From CAVQCJ01 sp963711005 (lineage in GTDB: Bacteria; Actinomycetota; Actinomycetes; Prado026): a DNA stretch of 64,000 bases. The position numbers and the translations under genes are program-made. This document shows positions 15,291-26,456 of this stretch, piece after piece. Positions within the stretch are counted from its first letter, which is position 1; each line of letters starts with the position of its first letter. The notes under the pieces are model-generated. The model saw only the letters and a list, made by a program, of their open reading frames with translations. It was not told the DNA's origin and searched no databases. The stretch lies in the NCBI GenBank assembly GCA_963711005.1, contig CAVQCJ010000002.1:372001-436000 (forward strand), read 5' to 3'.

Positions 15291-17375
15291 ATGAGGGTCC
15301 CGCGCAACGTTGGTCGTACTGTCCCGTTCTTGGTCGCGGCGCTCGTCGGCGGCACGCTCGTCGCCATGGGCGCCGGCGAGAACGCGCTGGCGGCAGGGGC
15401 CGCCGCTCCCCACGTGGCCGCGGCCGTCCCGACCTTCACCAACGGGCAGATCGCGTACAGCTGCCTCACCTACGGCGGCACCGTCCACCGCGACGGCTGG
15501 ATCACGGCGTCGGCCTCGGGCAGCGCCCCGGCCTTCCACGCCTGGCCGTGGGGGACCTACTCGAACGGGGCGCACTGGTCGGCGGACGGGTCCGAGATGG
15601 TGCACCGTGCCACCTACGGCCCGCCAGACCCCACGCAGACGACCGTCTTCCTGAGCGAGGCCGACGCCAGCTTCCCGTGGTGGAACAGCAACTACTCAGG
15701 CACCGCGGGCCTCGTCGACGACCAGGCGACCTTCACCGCGGACGGCAAGCACGTCCTCTTCCAGCGCAACCAGCGCATTCTCTCCAACACGTTGGCGGGC
15801 GAGGACACGCCGCCGGAGATCATCCAGCCGGCCGGCCAGAACCAGCAGCCCACGGCGTCCGTGACCGGGGACATCGCCTTCGAGCACGAAGAGGGCGGCA
15901 CCACGCCGAACGTGTACTACCTCGCGGTCGGCGCCGCCGCGGCGGTCGACCTGGGGCCCGGCGCGATGCCCCGGTTCTCCCCGGACGGAACGAAGATCGC
16001 CTTCGAGAACATCTCCGACGGGCGGTTCTACGAGATGAACCTCGACGGGTCGTCCGTCACGATGATCGGCCCGTCCGTCTCCGGCCAGTTCCTCGGTGAC
16101 TTCGCCTGGTCCCCGGACGGGACGACGCTGCTGATCAGCGCGGGCGCCAAGGCCATCGAGTCCGCGGTCCTCCCGGCCGGCTCCGCTACCACGGTGGTCG
16201 GCGGCACGCAATGCTCCGGAGGCGCCTACCAGGTCTCCTGGCAGCCCCTGCCCACCGTGAAGGACCGGGTCATCCGCGCGTCCGGCACCTCGCGCGAGGG
16301 CACGGCGATCGCGATCTCCAAGACGGCGTACCCGACCGATCACACCGCGGACGCGGTGGTGCTCGCGGACTCGCTGCACTTCCCGGACGCGCTGTCCGGA
16401 GGTCCGCTGGCGACGAAGGTCAACGGCCCGCTGCTGCTGACCCCGGGGCAGGCCTCGACGGTGTACGCGCCGGTGCTGGCCGAGATCGCCCGCGTGCTCA
16501 AGCCGGGAGCGACCCAGCTCTACCTGCTGGGCGGCCTGGGCTCGTTGAGCCAGGGTATCGAGACTCAGCTGACCAACGCCGGCTACACGATCAAGCGGTT
16601 CGCCGGTCTGAACCGTGAGGACACCTCGCTGCAGATCGCGCAGTTCCTCGGGCAGGGTGCGAGCGCTCCCGAAGAGCTGCTGCTGGCGACCGGTACGGAC
16701 TTCCCGGACGGGTTGTCGGCCGGTGCTGCGGCCGCGTCGTACTGGTCCGGCCCGTCGCCGACCGGCGGTGCGGTCATCCTGACGGCGGGGACCAAGCTCA
16801 CGCCGCAGGCGCAGGCCTACATCGCGGCGGCGATCGCCGGTCACACCGACCCCGCCCACAAGGTGTACGTGACGACGGTCGGTGGACTGGCCGACAAGGC
16901 CTACTCGGCCCTTGACCGGATCTCTTGCGTCGGCGCGGACCGCTACGCCACCTCCGCGTGCGTCGCCTACGTCCACTTCGGGGCGCAGCCCGACATCGCG
17001 GTGGCGACCGGCACGTCGTTCCCGGACGCGCTGGCCGGTGGCTCGTTCGCGGGTGCCCTCAACGCGCCACTGCTGCTGATCCCGCCGGACCTGACCACGG
17101 ACAACGATTCGCCGTACCTCCTGCACATCGAATCGTCGGCGATCTCGACGGCGTACGTGTTCGGCGGCACGGGCGTCGTCAGCCTCGCGACGGCTACCCA
17201 GCTGCGGTCGATCATCGGGATCGGTACGACGTACACGGCCCAGGGGCCGACGGTGACCAGCGCCTCCGCGCGGGCCGCATCCGCCACGGCCGCCGCGACC
17301 GGGTCGCGCCGGACCAGCAAGGCGCCGCCGACCCCGGCCGCCGCTCGACGGGTGGCCGCGGGCCGGCCCGGGTAG
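15291..17375 (+). CDS. Secreted TolB-like propeller plus three cell-wall-binding type 2 repeats
   Basis: A 694-residue exported protein. Signal peptide at residues 1-36 (VPFLVAALVGGTLVAMGAGE...ALAAG). Residues about 45-320 hold WD40/TolB-like blades (HWSADGSEMV, ATFTADGKHVLF, PRFSPDGTKIAFEN, AWSPDGTTLLIS). Residues about 326-640 hold three CWB2 repeats with the pattern (I/V)-x-G-x-x-R-x-x-T-(A/S) and SLHFPDALSGGPLA, GTDFPDGLSAG, GTSFPDALAGGSFA. CWB2 domains bind anionic wall polymers non-covalently. ATG at 15291 follows GGGGGTG. No enzyme domain is seen; it may be a surface sensor or scaffold. Confidence 0.82.
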   Translation: MRVPRNVGRTVPFLVAALVGGTLVAMGAGENALAAGAAAPHVAAAVPTFTNGQIAYSCLTYGGTVHRDGWITASASGSAPAFHAWPWGTYSNGAHWSADGSEMVHRATYGPPDPTQTTVFLSEADASFPWWNSNYSGTAGLVDDQATFTADGKHVLFQRNQRILSNTLAGEDTPPEIIQPAGQNQQPTASVTGDIAFEHEEGGTTPNVYYLAVGAAAAVDLGPGAMPRFSPDGTKIAFENISDGRFYEMNLDGSSVTMIGPSVSGQFLGDFAWSPDGTTLLISAGAKAIESAVLPAGSATTVVGGTQCSGGAYQVSWQPLPTVKDRVIRASGTSREGTAIAISKTAYPTDHTADAVVLADSLHFPDALSGGPLATKVNGPLLLTPGQASTVYAPVLAEIARVLKPGATQLYLLGGLGSLSQGIETQLTNAGYTIKRFAGLNREDTSLQIAQFLGQGASAPEELLLATGTDFPDGLSAGAAAASYWSGPSPTGGAVILTAGTKLTPQAQAYIAAAIAGHTDPAHKVYVTTVGGLADKAYSALDRISCVGADRYATSACVAYVHFGAQPDIAVATGTSFPDALAGGSFAGALNAPLLLIPPDLTTDNDSPYLLHIESSAISTAYVFGGTGVVSLATATQLRSIIGIGTTYTAQGPTVTSASARAASATAAATGSRRTSKAPPTPAAARRVAAGRPG

Positions 17376-17456
17376 CCGCGCGGCGGGGTCGACCGGTGCT
17401 GAGGCGCAGCCAGATGCTCGCCAGAACCACGGACGTTCGCCCACCCGGCGAGTTCG

Positions 17457-18278
17457 TCAGCCGAAGGTGACGCTGTCGATGAACGACTGGTTGCCGTCGA
17501 GGACGGCGAACCGGTCGAACGTCCACGACCAGATCACTGTCACCCCGGCTTGCGGGACGTCCAGCAGCGTGTAGCGCGCTTTCAATGTCCCCCAGGCGGC
17601 CATGCCCGTGCCGAACGTGGGCGCCGCCGGGTCCGAGTTGTGCAGGCCCAGCAGTGGCGCTCCCTTCTTGAGCACGATGTCGACCTGGTAGGCCGGCTTC
17701 CCATCCACGGTGGTGCGGACGACCGCGGTGGGCACAGCGAAGGGGCGGTGGGCCAGCCAGGTGGCCATGGACTGCGCCGTGGTCCCCGCGGCAGGGTCCC
17801 GGGTCCCACTGGCGTCGTTCCGCGACGGGATGACGTTCTCCTGCACGGTGACGCCGGTGTTGCCGATGTTGCCGGTCTGGTAGTCCTCGATGGTGGCGGT
17901 GCCGAAGACCTGGAGCTCGGGTTGGAAGTTCGTCGGCACCGTGACTGTGACCGGCACAGTCAGCGCGACCCGGTAGCGGCTCGCGCCAAGGCAGGTGACC
18001 GTCGGTGCACCGGGGCAGCTTGCGGAGGCATGCGTGCTCGGCTGGCCTGCTCCAGGGGGCGCTTGCGTCGTACCACTGCCGCTACGGGCCACGATGACGC
18101 CGCCCGCGATCAGCGCGGCGGCTGCCGCGACGGACGCGACTGCGGCGACGACATTCCTGCGCTTCTTGGCTCGACTGTTCCGTTCCAGCTCGTTGAGCAT
18201 GACCATGGGGTCCACCCTCTGCGTCGTGGCACGTCGCAGGTCTGTGGCGGCAGCCCGGCCGCGGGCATCGAGAGTCAC
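17457..18278 (-). CDS. Membrane-anchored protein coupled to a SigE-type sigma factor
   Basis: A 273-residue protein: cytoplasmic N-terminus (about 1-45), one helix (VVAAVASVAAAAALIAGGVIVA) and an external domain of mainly beta character with two cysteines near TCLG. GTG at 18278 overlaps the sigma-factor stop by four bases (GTGA). It resembles anti-sigma or sigma-linked lipoprotein-like partners by position and topology, but no known domain is recognised. The external domain might sense envelope state; that is inference. Confidence 0.6.
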   Translation of the reverse strand: MTLDARGRAAATDLRRATTQRVDPMVMLNELERNSRAKKRRNVVAAVASVAAAAALIAGGVIVARSGSGTTQAPPGAGQPSTHASASCPGAPTVTCLGASRYRVALTVPVTVTVPTNFQPELQVFGTATIEDYQTGNIGNTGVTVQENVIPSRNDASGTRDPAAGTTAQSMATWLAHRPFAVPTAVVRTTVDGKPAYQVDIVLKKGAPLLGLHNSDPAAPTFGTGMAAWGTLKARYTLLDVPQAGVTVIWSWTFDRFAVLDGNQSFIDSVTFG

Positions 18279-18826
18279 GGCTGCTCCTCGAGCATCTCGC
18301 CGAGTCGTCGTGCGAGCGTGGCCCGGCCCCGGGTGAGGTGCACCTTGACGCTTCCCTCCGAGACGCCCAGGGTCGTCGCCACATCGGCGACCCCCAGGTC
18401 GTAGATGTAGTACAGCGCGACGGACTGGGCCTGCCTGCGGGGCAGGCGCCGAACCTCGGCCCAGAACGTCTCGCTGTCCTCGGCCATGGCGGCCGGTTCT
18501 TGTCTTCGCGAGCCGAACCGCACCAGCGCGCGCGCCTCGACGGCCCGCCGACGTACGACGGACACCGCCTTGTTCGCGCACACCTGACGCACCCATGCCG
18601 ACGGTGTCGCGTAGCGACTGACGTCCTCCCAGCGGCGGTACGCCGCGAGCATCGCGTCTTGAGCAACATCGTCTGCGTACGCGTCACCGGACAGGGCCCC
18701 GGCCAGCATCACCAGGCCGGGCAGCTCGCGGCGGTAGAACGCCTCGAAGGTCTCGATCGACCGGAGCTCGACCACGTCAGCAGGCTCGAGCGGTTGCTCA
18801 GCCTGACGCTGCCTCGTGCTCCTCAT
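18275..18826 (-). CDS. SigE-family RNA polymerase sigma factor
   Basis: A 183-residue ECF sigma factor. Region 2: FEAFYRRELPGLVMLAGAL...YADDVAQDAMLAAYRRW; region 4: RRLPRRQAQSVALYYIYDLGVADVATTLGVSEGSVKVHLTRGRATL. The alanine-rich linker and early aromatic-rich region match the actinobacterial SigE-like group. ATG at 18826 is chosen by the start of conserved sequence; the frame is open for long upstream without coding character. It is translationally coupled to the membrane protein downstream. Confidence 0.86.
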   Translation of the reverse strand: MRSTRQRQAEQPLEPADVVELRSIETFEAFYRRELPGLVMLAGALSGDAYADDVAQDAMLAAYRRWEDVSRYATPSAWVRQVCANKAVSVVRRRAVEARALVRFGSRRQEPAAMAEDSETFWAEVRRLPRRQAQSVALYYIYDLGVADVATTLGVSEGSVKVHLTRGRATLARRLGEMLEEQP

Positions 18827-18984
18827 GTCTATGAATCGCTCCAGCGGGCCAGTCCGGATGACACGAACTGGTCGCAGCGTACGCAGGCCTTGCCTCGACG
18901 AGCTCGGGTCCGCGCGTCCGCTCCCCCCGGAGGGACATGGTGGCTGGAGTCGAGCTCCACGTCGTCCCGAGGACCCGAGCCCGG

Positions 18985-20661
18985 TCAGCCGATGACCACC
19001 CGCACGGTCACGTCGGAGTCGCCGCCGGACGTCGTCGCGGACATCCCGACCGCCTTGAGGTTCTGCAGCTCCGGGGAGCCCACGGTGGTGCCGGACGCCT
19101 TGAGCGACGACCAGAGCTTGACCAGGTTCACGTACAGGATCGCCTGGGCGTGGTCCGGGTCGGCGACGGCCGCCCGGAAGAGGTCGCTGTCGGTCACCTT
19201 GGCCGCCGACGCGCTCCCCTTGCCCGCCGCGACCACGTCGTCGGACGAGCCCACGTACAAGGTGTCGCCGTCGACGGTGGTCGAGACGCCGAGCACACTG
19301 TCCGGCCCGGCCAGCGCGAGCAGCTTGTCGAGCACCGCCTTGCCGGCCTGCGGGTCCTTCGAGGTGGCCGCGGCCAGGACCGACGGCGTCCCGGTGGGGT
19401 CGCCGCCGACGCTCAGCGTCAGCTGGTCCCCGACCAGCGCGACCAGGTCGTCGGGCAGGGTGAGCCCGGCCTGCCGGGCCTGGTCGGCGATGTCGGAGTA
19501 GCCGGGGAGCGAGCTGAGCTGCTTCCACTGCTCGGACACCGAGCGGCCGTAGCCGGACACCGCGAGCACGGCGAAGGCGTCCGGCGCCACGTGCGCCAGC
19601 TTCACCGGCGGGGCCTGCGGGGCCGATGACGCCGCCCCGAACGTCCGCATGCGCATCTCGACCGACTCGTCGGCGGCGTGGATGCCCAGCACCCAGCGCC
19701 CCTTCCAGCTCGCGCCGAGCACCGCGTCCAGCTGACCGCTGTCGACACCGGCGACGTTGCCGAGCGAGTCCTTCAGCAGCTGGCCGGCCTTGGCGGCGTC
19801 CATCCAGGCGGTGACGACCTGGTCCGAGCCGAGCGAGTTGACGTCGGAGGTGAAGCGGGAGTCGGCCGCCAGCGACGACCTCTGCCCGTCGGCGACGATC
19901 CGGGCGGCACCCTTCGCCGAGTCCGGGGTGACGACGAGGTAGCCGTCGGCGAAGGCGAAGCCCAGGTGGTCCGAGCCGTGCGCGCGGAGCTTGGTCATCG
20001 CGGCAGTGGCGGCCTGCTCGTCGGTCTCCTGCACGACCAGCACGCCGTCGACGGAGCTGCCGCCTGCGCCCGAGCCCGCAGGCGCCGGTACCGCTGCGAC
20101 CGCGAACCGCTTGCCCAGCCAGGGCTGGATGTCCTTGCCGAAGTCGAGCGCGTCGTTGGAAGACCCGGCCTCGGACAGGCGCCGGACCAGCCAGTCGCCG
20201 AAGTCGGCGTCGGTGGACTTCAGTCCGGAGCTGTCCGGGAACTTGTGCAGCAGGTTGAGCAGGGCGAGCTTCTGGCCGGCTGACGGGTCGAGGTCGACCT
20301 CGGCGAAGGCGACCGTGCCGGCCGGCAGTACCTCGGCCGGCTGAGGGCCGTTGCCGTTGAGCCGGGACCAGGCCGCGTACGCGCCGCCGGCCGTCACCAG
20401 GACGGCAGCCGCAGTGATCCCGGCGACCAGCGCCCGGCTACGGCGCCGCCCGGTCGGGGCGCCGCCGTCGGTGCCGTCGACGCCCGGCAGCACCGACCAG
20501 GTCGGCGCGGTGACGCTGTCGAGGACCTCCGGCGCCCACGGAGGTGGCGGGGTCATCGGCGGACCAGCGGGCGGGCCCATCGGCGGGGCTGACTCGGTCC
20601 CGCCGTTCAGGGCGAACGGGTCCGGTCCGCCCGTGGGCTCCCCCGTCACGTGCTCGTCCAC
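18985..20661 (-). CDS. DUF3352 membrane-anchored protein
   Basis: A 558-residue protein: Pro/Gly-rich cytoplasmic N-terminus (1-75), one helix at about 77-98 (ALVAGITAAAVLVTAGGAYAAW) and a large external domain with LPAGTVAFAEVDLDPSAGQKLAL, DADFGDWLVRRLSEAG and IQPWLGKRFAVAAVP, the pattern of the DUF3352 family found in actinobacteria, function unknown. GTG at 20661 has GGGAGGGGAG six to fifteen bases upstream, a strong ribosome-binding site. It faces the class I fumarase gene (132 bp apart). Confidence 0.78.
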   Translation of the reverse strand: MDEHVTGEPTGGPDPFALNGGTESAPPMGPPAGPPMTPPPPWAPEVLDSVTAPTWSVLPGVDGTDGGAPTGRRRSRALVAGITAAAVLVTAGGAYAAWSRLNGNGPQPAEVLPAGTVAFAEVDLDPSAGQKLALLNLLHKFPDSSGLKSTDADFGDWLVRRLSEAGSSNDALDFGKDIQPWLGKRFAVAAVPAPAGSGAGGSSVDGVLVVQETDEQAATAAMTKLRAHGSDHLGFAFADGYLVVTPDSAKGAARIVADGQRSSLAADSRFTSDVNSLGSDQVVTAWMDAAKAGQLLKDSLGNVAGVDSGQLDAVLGASWKGRWVLGIHAADESVEMRMRTFGAASSAPQAPPVKLAHVAPDAFAVLAVSGYGRSVSEQWKQLSSLPGYSDIADQARQAGLTLPDDLVALVGDQLTLSVGGDPTGTPSVLAAATSKDPQAGKAVLDKLLALAGPDSVLGVSTTVDGDTLYVGSSDDVVAAGKGSASAAKVTDSDLFRAAVADPDHAQAILYVNLVKLWSSLKASGTTVGSPELQNLKAVGMSATTSGGDSDVTVRVVIG

Positions 20662-20793
20662 GCCGATCTCCCCTCCCTGGCCCGGCGCAGGTCAGCACCG
20701 GGGAGCGGACATCATGCCTGGCCCGCCCCGTCTGTGTTTCGGCGCCACGCACCCGCGCCTGTACCGGATGCCGCGGGAACCTACGCTGGTCCC

Positions 20794-22461
<1,668 letters not shown>

Positions 22462-22497
22462 GCCCGGGCCGTCCGCGGGCGCGGCAGGATGGGGCAC

Positions 22498-24408
22498 ATG
22501 GACGAGACGCCGGCCGAGCTGGCCGACCTGCAGGAGCTCATCGACCGAAGCTTCGCGTCCGCCGGGGACCACCTGCGCGCGATCGTCCGGCCGGAGCGGC
22601 GGCTGACCGCCCGCCAGGTCGCGGCCTACCTGCAGGGCGTCAAGCACCTCGCCGTCGCCACCGTGACGGCGAGCGGGCAGCCACGCGTCGCCCCCGTCGA
22701 CGGCCTGTTCTGGCACGGCTACTTCCACTTCAGCACGGCGGCGACGTCGGTCCGGGCCCGGCACCTGACCGCGCGGCCGTCGGTGAGCGCCGCGCACGTC
22801 GTCGGTGACCAGGTGGCCTTCTGGACCTACGGCCGCGCCCAGCTGGTGCGGCCGGGCGACCCTGTCTTCGACGCGTTCGAGGAGCACTGGCGCGAGGTGT
22901 ACGAGGGCGGGGCGGCCAGCGACTGGGCGCCGGACCCCGTCTACGTCCGGATCGTCCCGGAGCGGTTCTTCGCGTACGCGTTCGTGGCCGGCGCGATCCC
23001 CGCCGAGCCGGCGGCCGCGGACGGCAGCCGCGTCGAGCACGACACGATGGGCGAGGTACGGGTCCCGGCCGGCGCGCTCTACCGGGCGCAGACCCAGCGT
23101 GCGGTGCAGAACTTCCCGGTCTCCGGCGAGCCGGTGCCGGTCGAGCTCGTGCACGCGCTGGCCAGGATCAAGGAGGCGGCGGCCGCCACCAACGCCGCGC
23201 TGGGGGTGCTCCCCCGCGACGTGGCCGACGCGGTCGCGCTGGCCGCCCGCGCGGTAGCGGCCGGCGAGCACGACGACCAGTTCCCGGTGGACGTGTTCCA
23301 GACCGGGTCGGGCACCTCGACGAACATGAACGTCAACGAGGTGCTCGCCACGCTCGCGTCCCGCGCGCTCGACCGGCCCGTGCACCCGAACGACGACGTG
23401 AACGCCTCGCAGTCGAGCAACGACGACTTCCCGTCGGCCGTGCACCTGGCCGCGCTGCGGTCGGCGCGCGAAGGTCTGCTGCCGGCCCTGGACCACCTCG
23501 CCGCGACCTTCGAGGCCAAGGCCGCCGAGCTCGGCGACGTGGTCAAGTCCGGCCGCACGCACCTGATGGACGCGGTGCCGGTGACCGTCGGCCAGGAGCT
23601 GCACGGCTACGCCACCCAGGTCCGCCGCGGCGCCGAGCGGGTCGCAGGCACACTGCCACGGGTGGCCGAGATCCCCCTCGGCGGCACCGCCGTCGGCACC
23701 GGCCTGAACACCCCGCCGGGCTGGCGCGCGGCCGTCGTCGCCGAGCTGGCGGCGCTCACCGGCCAGCCGGTCACGGCGGCCCGGGACGGGTTGGAGTCGC
23801 AGTCGGCGCGCGACGCGCTGGTCGAGCTGTCCGGGCAGCTGCGGGTGCTGGCTGTCAGCCTCACGAAGATCTGCAACGACCTCCGCTGGATGGGCTCGGG
23901 GCCGCGGGCCGGCCTCGGCGAGCTGCACCTGCCGGACCTGCAGCCCGGGTCCTCGATCATGCCCGGCAAGGTGAACCCGGTGGTGCCGGAGGCGGTCCTG
24001 CAGGTGTGCGCCCAGGTCGTCGGGAACGACACAGCCGTCGCCTGGGGCGGCGCCGCGGGCGCGTTCGAGCTCAACGTCATGGTGCCCGTGATCGCCCGCA
24101 ACCTGCTGCTTTCGCTGCGGCTGCTCACCTCGGCGTCCCGGCTGCTCGCCGACCGGTGCGTCGCCGGTATCAGCGCGGATGCCGACCACGCGCTCGCGCT
24201 GGCGGAGTCGTCGCCCGCCATCGCGACGGGGCTCAACCGCTACCTCGGCTACGAGGAGGTCGCCGCCGTCGTCAAGCAGTCCGTCGCCGAGCGGCGCACG
24301 ATCCGGGACGTCGTCGTCGACCGGGGGCACGTCCGGGACGGACGCATCACCCGGGAGCAGCTGGACGAGGCGCTGGACGTCCGTCGGATGGCCCGCCCGC
24401 AGGAGTGA
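22498..24408 (+). CDS. Fusion: PPOX-like flavin/F420 split-barrel domain + class II fumarase
   Basis: One uninterrupted 636-residue frame. Residues about 30-165 form a pyridoxamine-5-prime-phosphate-oxidase-like split barrel (LAVATVTASGQPRVAPVDGLFWHG, AFWTYGRAQLVRPGD, YVRIVPERFFAY). After an Ala/Pro linker (AEPAAADGS) residues 179-636 are a complete class II fumarase: EHDTMGEVRVPAGALYRAQTQRAVQNF, GSGTSTNMNVNEV, SGRTHLMDAVPVTVGQE and the SS-loop GSSIMPGKVNPVVPEAV. Catalytic regions are intact. ATG 22498 follows CAGGAT by seven bases; ATG 22489 is the alternative. An internal start near 23047 could also yield fumarase alone. The 3-prime end overlaps the response-regulator gene by 62 bp. Confidence 0.88.
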   Translation: MDETPAELADLQELIDRSFASAGDHLRAIVRPERRLTARQVAAYLQGVKHLAVATVTASGQPRVAPVDGLFWHGYFHFSTAATSVRARHLTARPSVSAAHVVGDQVAFWTYGRAQLVRPGDPVFDAFEEHWREVYEGGAASDWAPDPVYVRIVPERFFAYAFVAGAIPAEPAAADGSRVEHDTMGEVRVPAGALYRAQTQRAVQNFPVSGEPVPVELVHALARIKEAAAATNAALGVLPRDVADAVALAARAVAAGEHDDQFPVDVFQTGSGTSTNMNVNEVLATLASRALDRPVHPNDDVNASQSSNDDFPSAVHLAALRSAREGLLPALDHLAATFEAKAAELGDVVKSGRTHLMDAVPVTVGQELHGYATQVRRGAERVAGTLPRVAEIPLGGTAVGTGLNTPPGWRAAVVAELAALTGQPVTAARDGLESQSARDALVELSGQLRVLAVSLTKICNDLRWMGSGPRAGLGELHLPDLQPGSSIMPGKVNPVVPEAVLQVCAQVVGNDTAVAWGGAAGAFELNVMVPVIARNLLLSLRLLTSASRLLADRCVAGISADADHALALAESSPAIATGLNRYLGYEEVAAVVKQSVAERRTIRDVVVDRGHVRDGRITREQLDEALDVRRMARPQE

Positions 24409-25048
24409 CCAGGCCGCTCTCGTAGGCGACGACGATCAGCTGCGCGCGGTCGCGCGAGCCGAGCTTCATCAGCAGCCGGCTGACGTGCGTCTTCACCGTC
24501 GCCGGGGTCACGAAGATCTGCTCGGCGATCTCGGTGTTGGAGAGCCCGCGCGCGACCAGCACCAGGACCTCGACCTCGCGCTCGGTGAGGTCGCCGAGCT
24601 CCGGCGGCGCCGGCCGGGTCTCGGGCCGGCCGCGGACGAACTCCTCGATCAGGTGGCGGGTCACGCTCGGGGCGAGCAGCGCCTCGCCGGCCGCGACCAC
24701 CCGGATCCCGGCGAGCAGGTCGGCCGGCGGCGTGTCCTTGAGCAGGAACCCGCTCGCACCCGCCTTCAACGCGCCGAACACGTGCTCGTCGAGGTCGAAC
24801 GTGGTGAGCACCAGCACGCGTACGTCGTCGGTCGCCGCGGTGATCGCCGCCGTCGCCTCCAGGCCGTCCATGACCGGCATCCGGATGTCCATCAGCACCA
24901 CGTCGGGAGCGAGCGAAGCGGCCAGCAGCACCGCCTCCGCACCGTCGGCCGCCTCGCCGACGACCTCGAGGTCCGCGGCGGAGTCGACGAGCACCCGGAA
25001 GCCGGCGCGTACCAGCGCCTGGTCGTCGACCACCAGCACCCGGATCAT
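24347..25048 (-). CDS. NarL/LuxR-family response regulator
   Basis: A 233-residue two-domain regulator. Receiver: VDDQ acidic pair near residues 8-9, phospho-acceptor Asp54 (VVLMDIRMPVMDG), Thr in LVLTTFD and Lys in FLLKDTPP. The LuxR-type helix-turn-helix is LTEREVEVLVLVARGLSNTEIAEQIF...TVKTHVSRLLMKL. The C-terminal 20 residues are Pro/Ala-rich and overlap the convergent fumarase end. Its ATG overlaps the kinase stop by four bases. Likely target: the divergent ABC exporter operon. Confidence 0.92.
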   Translation of the reverse strand: MIRVLVVDDQALVRAGFRVLVDSAADLEVVGEAADGAEAVLLAASLAPDVVLMDIRMPVMDGLEATAAITAATDDVRVLVLTTFDLDEHVFGALKAGASGFLLKDTPPADLLAGIRVVAAGEALLAPSVTRHLIEEFVRGRPETRPAPPELGDLTEREVEVLVLVARGLSNTEIAEQIFVTPATVKTHVSRLLMKLGSRDRAQLIVVAYESGLVTPAGGPSDGRPAPRPAAPG

Positions 25049-26265
25049 CGCCCCATCCCTTCGTACGGCAGGCGGGCCCGGACCCGGAACCCGCCGCCGG
25101 GCACCGGCCCGGCCTTGAAGTCACCGCCGAACACCGCGACCCGCTCGCGCATGCCGATGATCCCGTGCCCGGACGACCCGTCGGCGACCAGGGCGGGCGC
25201 GGCCGACCCGACCCGGGCCGCGCCCGGCGCCGGCCGGTCGCTGACCTGGACGACCAGCGCGTCGGCGCCGTAGTCGAGCACGACGTCTGCGAGCGAACCA
25301 CCGTGCTTGATGACGTTGGTCAGCGCCTCCTGCACGATCCGGTACGCCGACAGGTCCACTCCAGGAGCCAGCTCGCGCGGCTCGCCGCGCACCTCCACGT
25401 CCGCCTGCACGCCGCCGGCTCGGACCTGCTCGACCAGGTCCGGCACATCGGCCAGGCCGGGCGCCGGTGCCAGCGCGGTCGCCGGGTCTCCGTCCGGGCG
25501 CAGCACGCCGAGCAGCCGGCGCATCTCCGCCAGCGCGGACCGGCTGGTCGTCTCGATCGCCGCCAGCGCAGCGCGTGCCTGCTCGGGCTGGGTGTCGATG
25601 ACGTGGTTGCCGACTCCGGACTGCACCGCGATGACGCTCATCGAGTGCGCGACGACGTCGTGCAGCTCGCGGGCGATCCGCAGCCGCTCCTCCGCCACCG
25701 CCTGTGCCGCACGCTCCTCGCGCTCGCGCTCGAGCCGGTTCGCGCGTTGCTCCAGCGCAGCGAGCCGGGCCCGGCGGTTGCGTTGGTTCTCGCCGAGCAG
25801 CCAGGCGACCGCCGTGGCCAGCAAGGTCGACGTCCACTGCGAGCCGGTCGCGACGCCGGGCGGCTGGATCGCGAGCGCGACGCTGAACACGGCGAGGCTG
25901 ACCGCGAGCGCGATCAGGGCGGTCCGGCGGCTGCCGTGCAGCGCGATCGCGAACAGCAGGACCCACAGGCTCAGCCCCGGGAAGGCCGCGTACTGCCGGG
26001 CCGCGAACAGCAGCAGCGAACCGCTCACCACGGCGAGCGCGAGCATCGGGTGCCGCCGGTGCACGGCGTAGGGCAGGCACAGCCCGATCGAGAGCAGGTA
26101 CGCCAGCGCGTCGCCGCCGCGCTGCCCCGTCTCCGGGGCCTTCCCCGCGATCGACAGCACCATCTCCGCGAGCAGCAGGACGGCAACGACGGCGTCCAGG
26201 ACTCCCGGCCGCACGCGCGGACGGTGCGGTCGGCGCAGACGGCGCAGGTCCAGGACGGCGGGCAC
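25045..26265 (-). CDS. DesK/NarX-type sensor histidine kinase
   Basis: A 406-residue kinase: five to six N-terminal helices (about 25-155), a coiled segment, the HisKA_3 dimerisation motif with His202 (ARELHDVVAHSMSVIAVQSG), and a HATPase domain with the N-box EALTNVIKHG and G-box GSSGHGIIGMRERV. No large extracytoplasmic sensor is present, so it probably senses the membrane or a small hydrophobic signal, as in intramembrane-sensing systems paired with ABC exporters. GTG 26265 lies six bases after TACGGT (26272-26277, minus), a leaderless pattern. Confidence 0.92.
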   Translation of the reverse strand: MPAVLDLRRLRRPHRPRVRPGVLDAVVAVLLLAEMVLSIAGKAPETGQRGGDALAYLLSIGLCLPYAVHRRHPMLALAVVSGSLLLFAARQYAAFPGLSLWVLLFAIALHGSRRTALIALAVSLAVFSVALAIQPPGVATGSQWTSTLLATAVAWLLGENQRNRRARLAALEQRANRLEREREERAAQAVAEERLRIARELHDVVAHSMSVIAVQSGVGNHVIDTQPEQARAALAAIETTSRSALAEMRRLLGVLRPDGDPATALAPAPGLADVPDLVEQVRAGGVQADVEVRGEPRELAPGVDLSAYRIVQEALTNVIKHGGSLADVVLDYGADALVVQVSDRPAPGAARVGSAAPALVADGSSGHGIIGMRERVAVFGGDFKAGPVPGGGFRVRARLPYEGMGR

Positions 26266-26456
26266 GGCCCCACCGTAGCCAGGCCGCGACTCCCGGGTCG
26301 TCCGTCTCCGGACGTACGCCTGCGGGCTGACGGGCCGGGCTCAGACCGGCCGCAGGGAGCAGCACAGGTTCCGCCTGCGCGCGGACGACGGACGCGCTCG
26401 ACGCGGCGAGTCTTGAGGACGTCAGCAGCAGCACACGCAGACTTCAGGAGCCCCCG

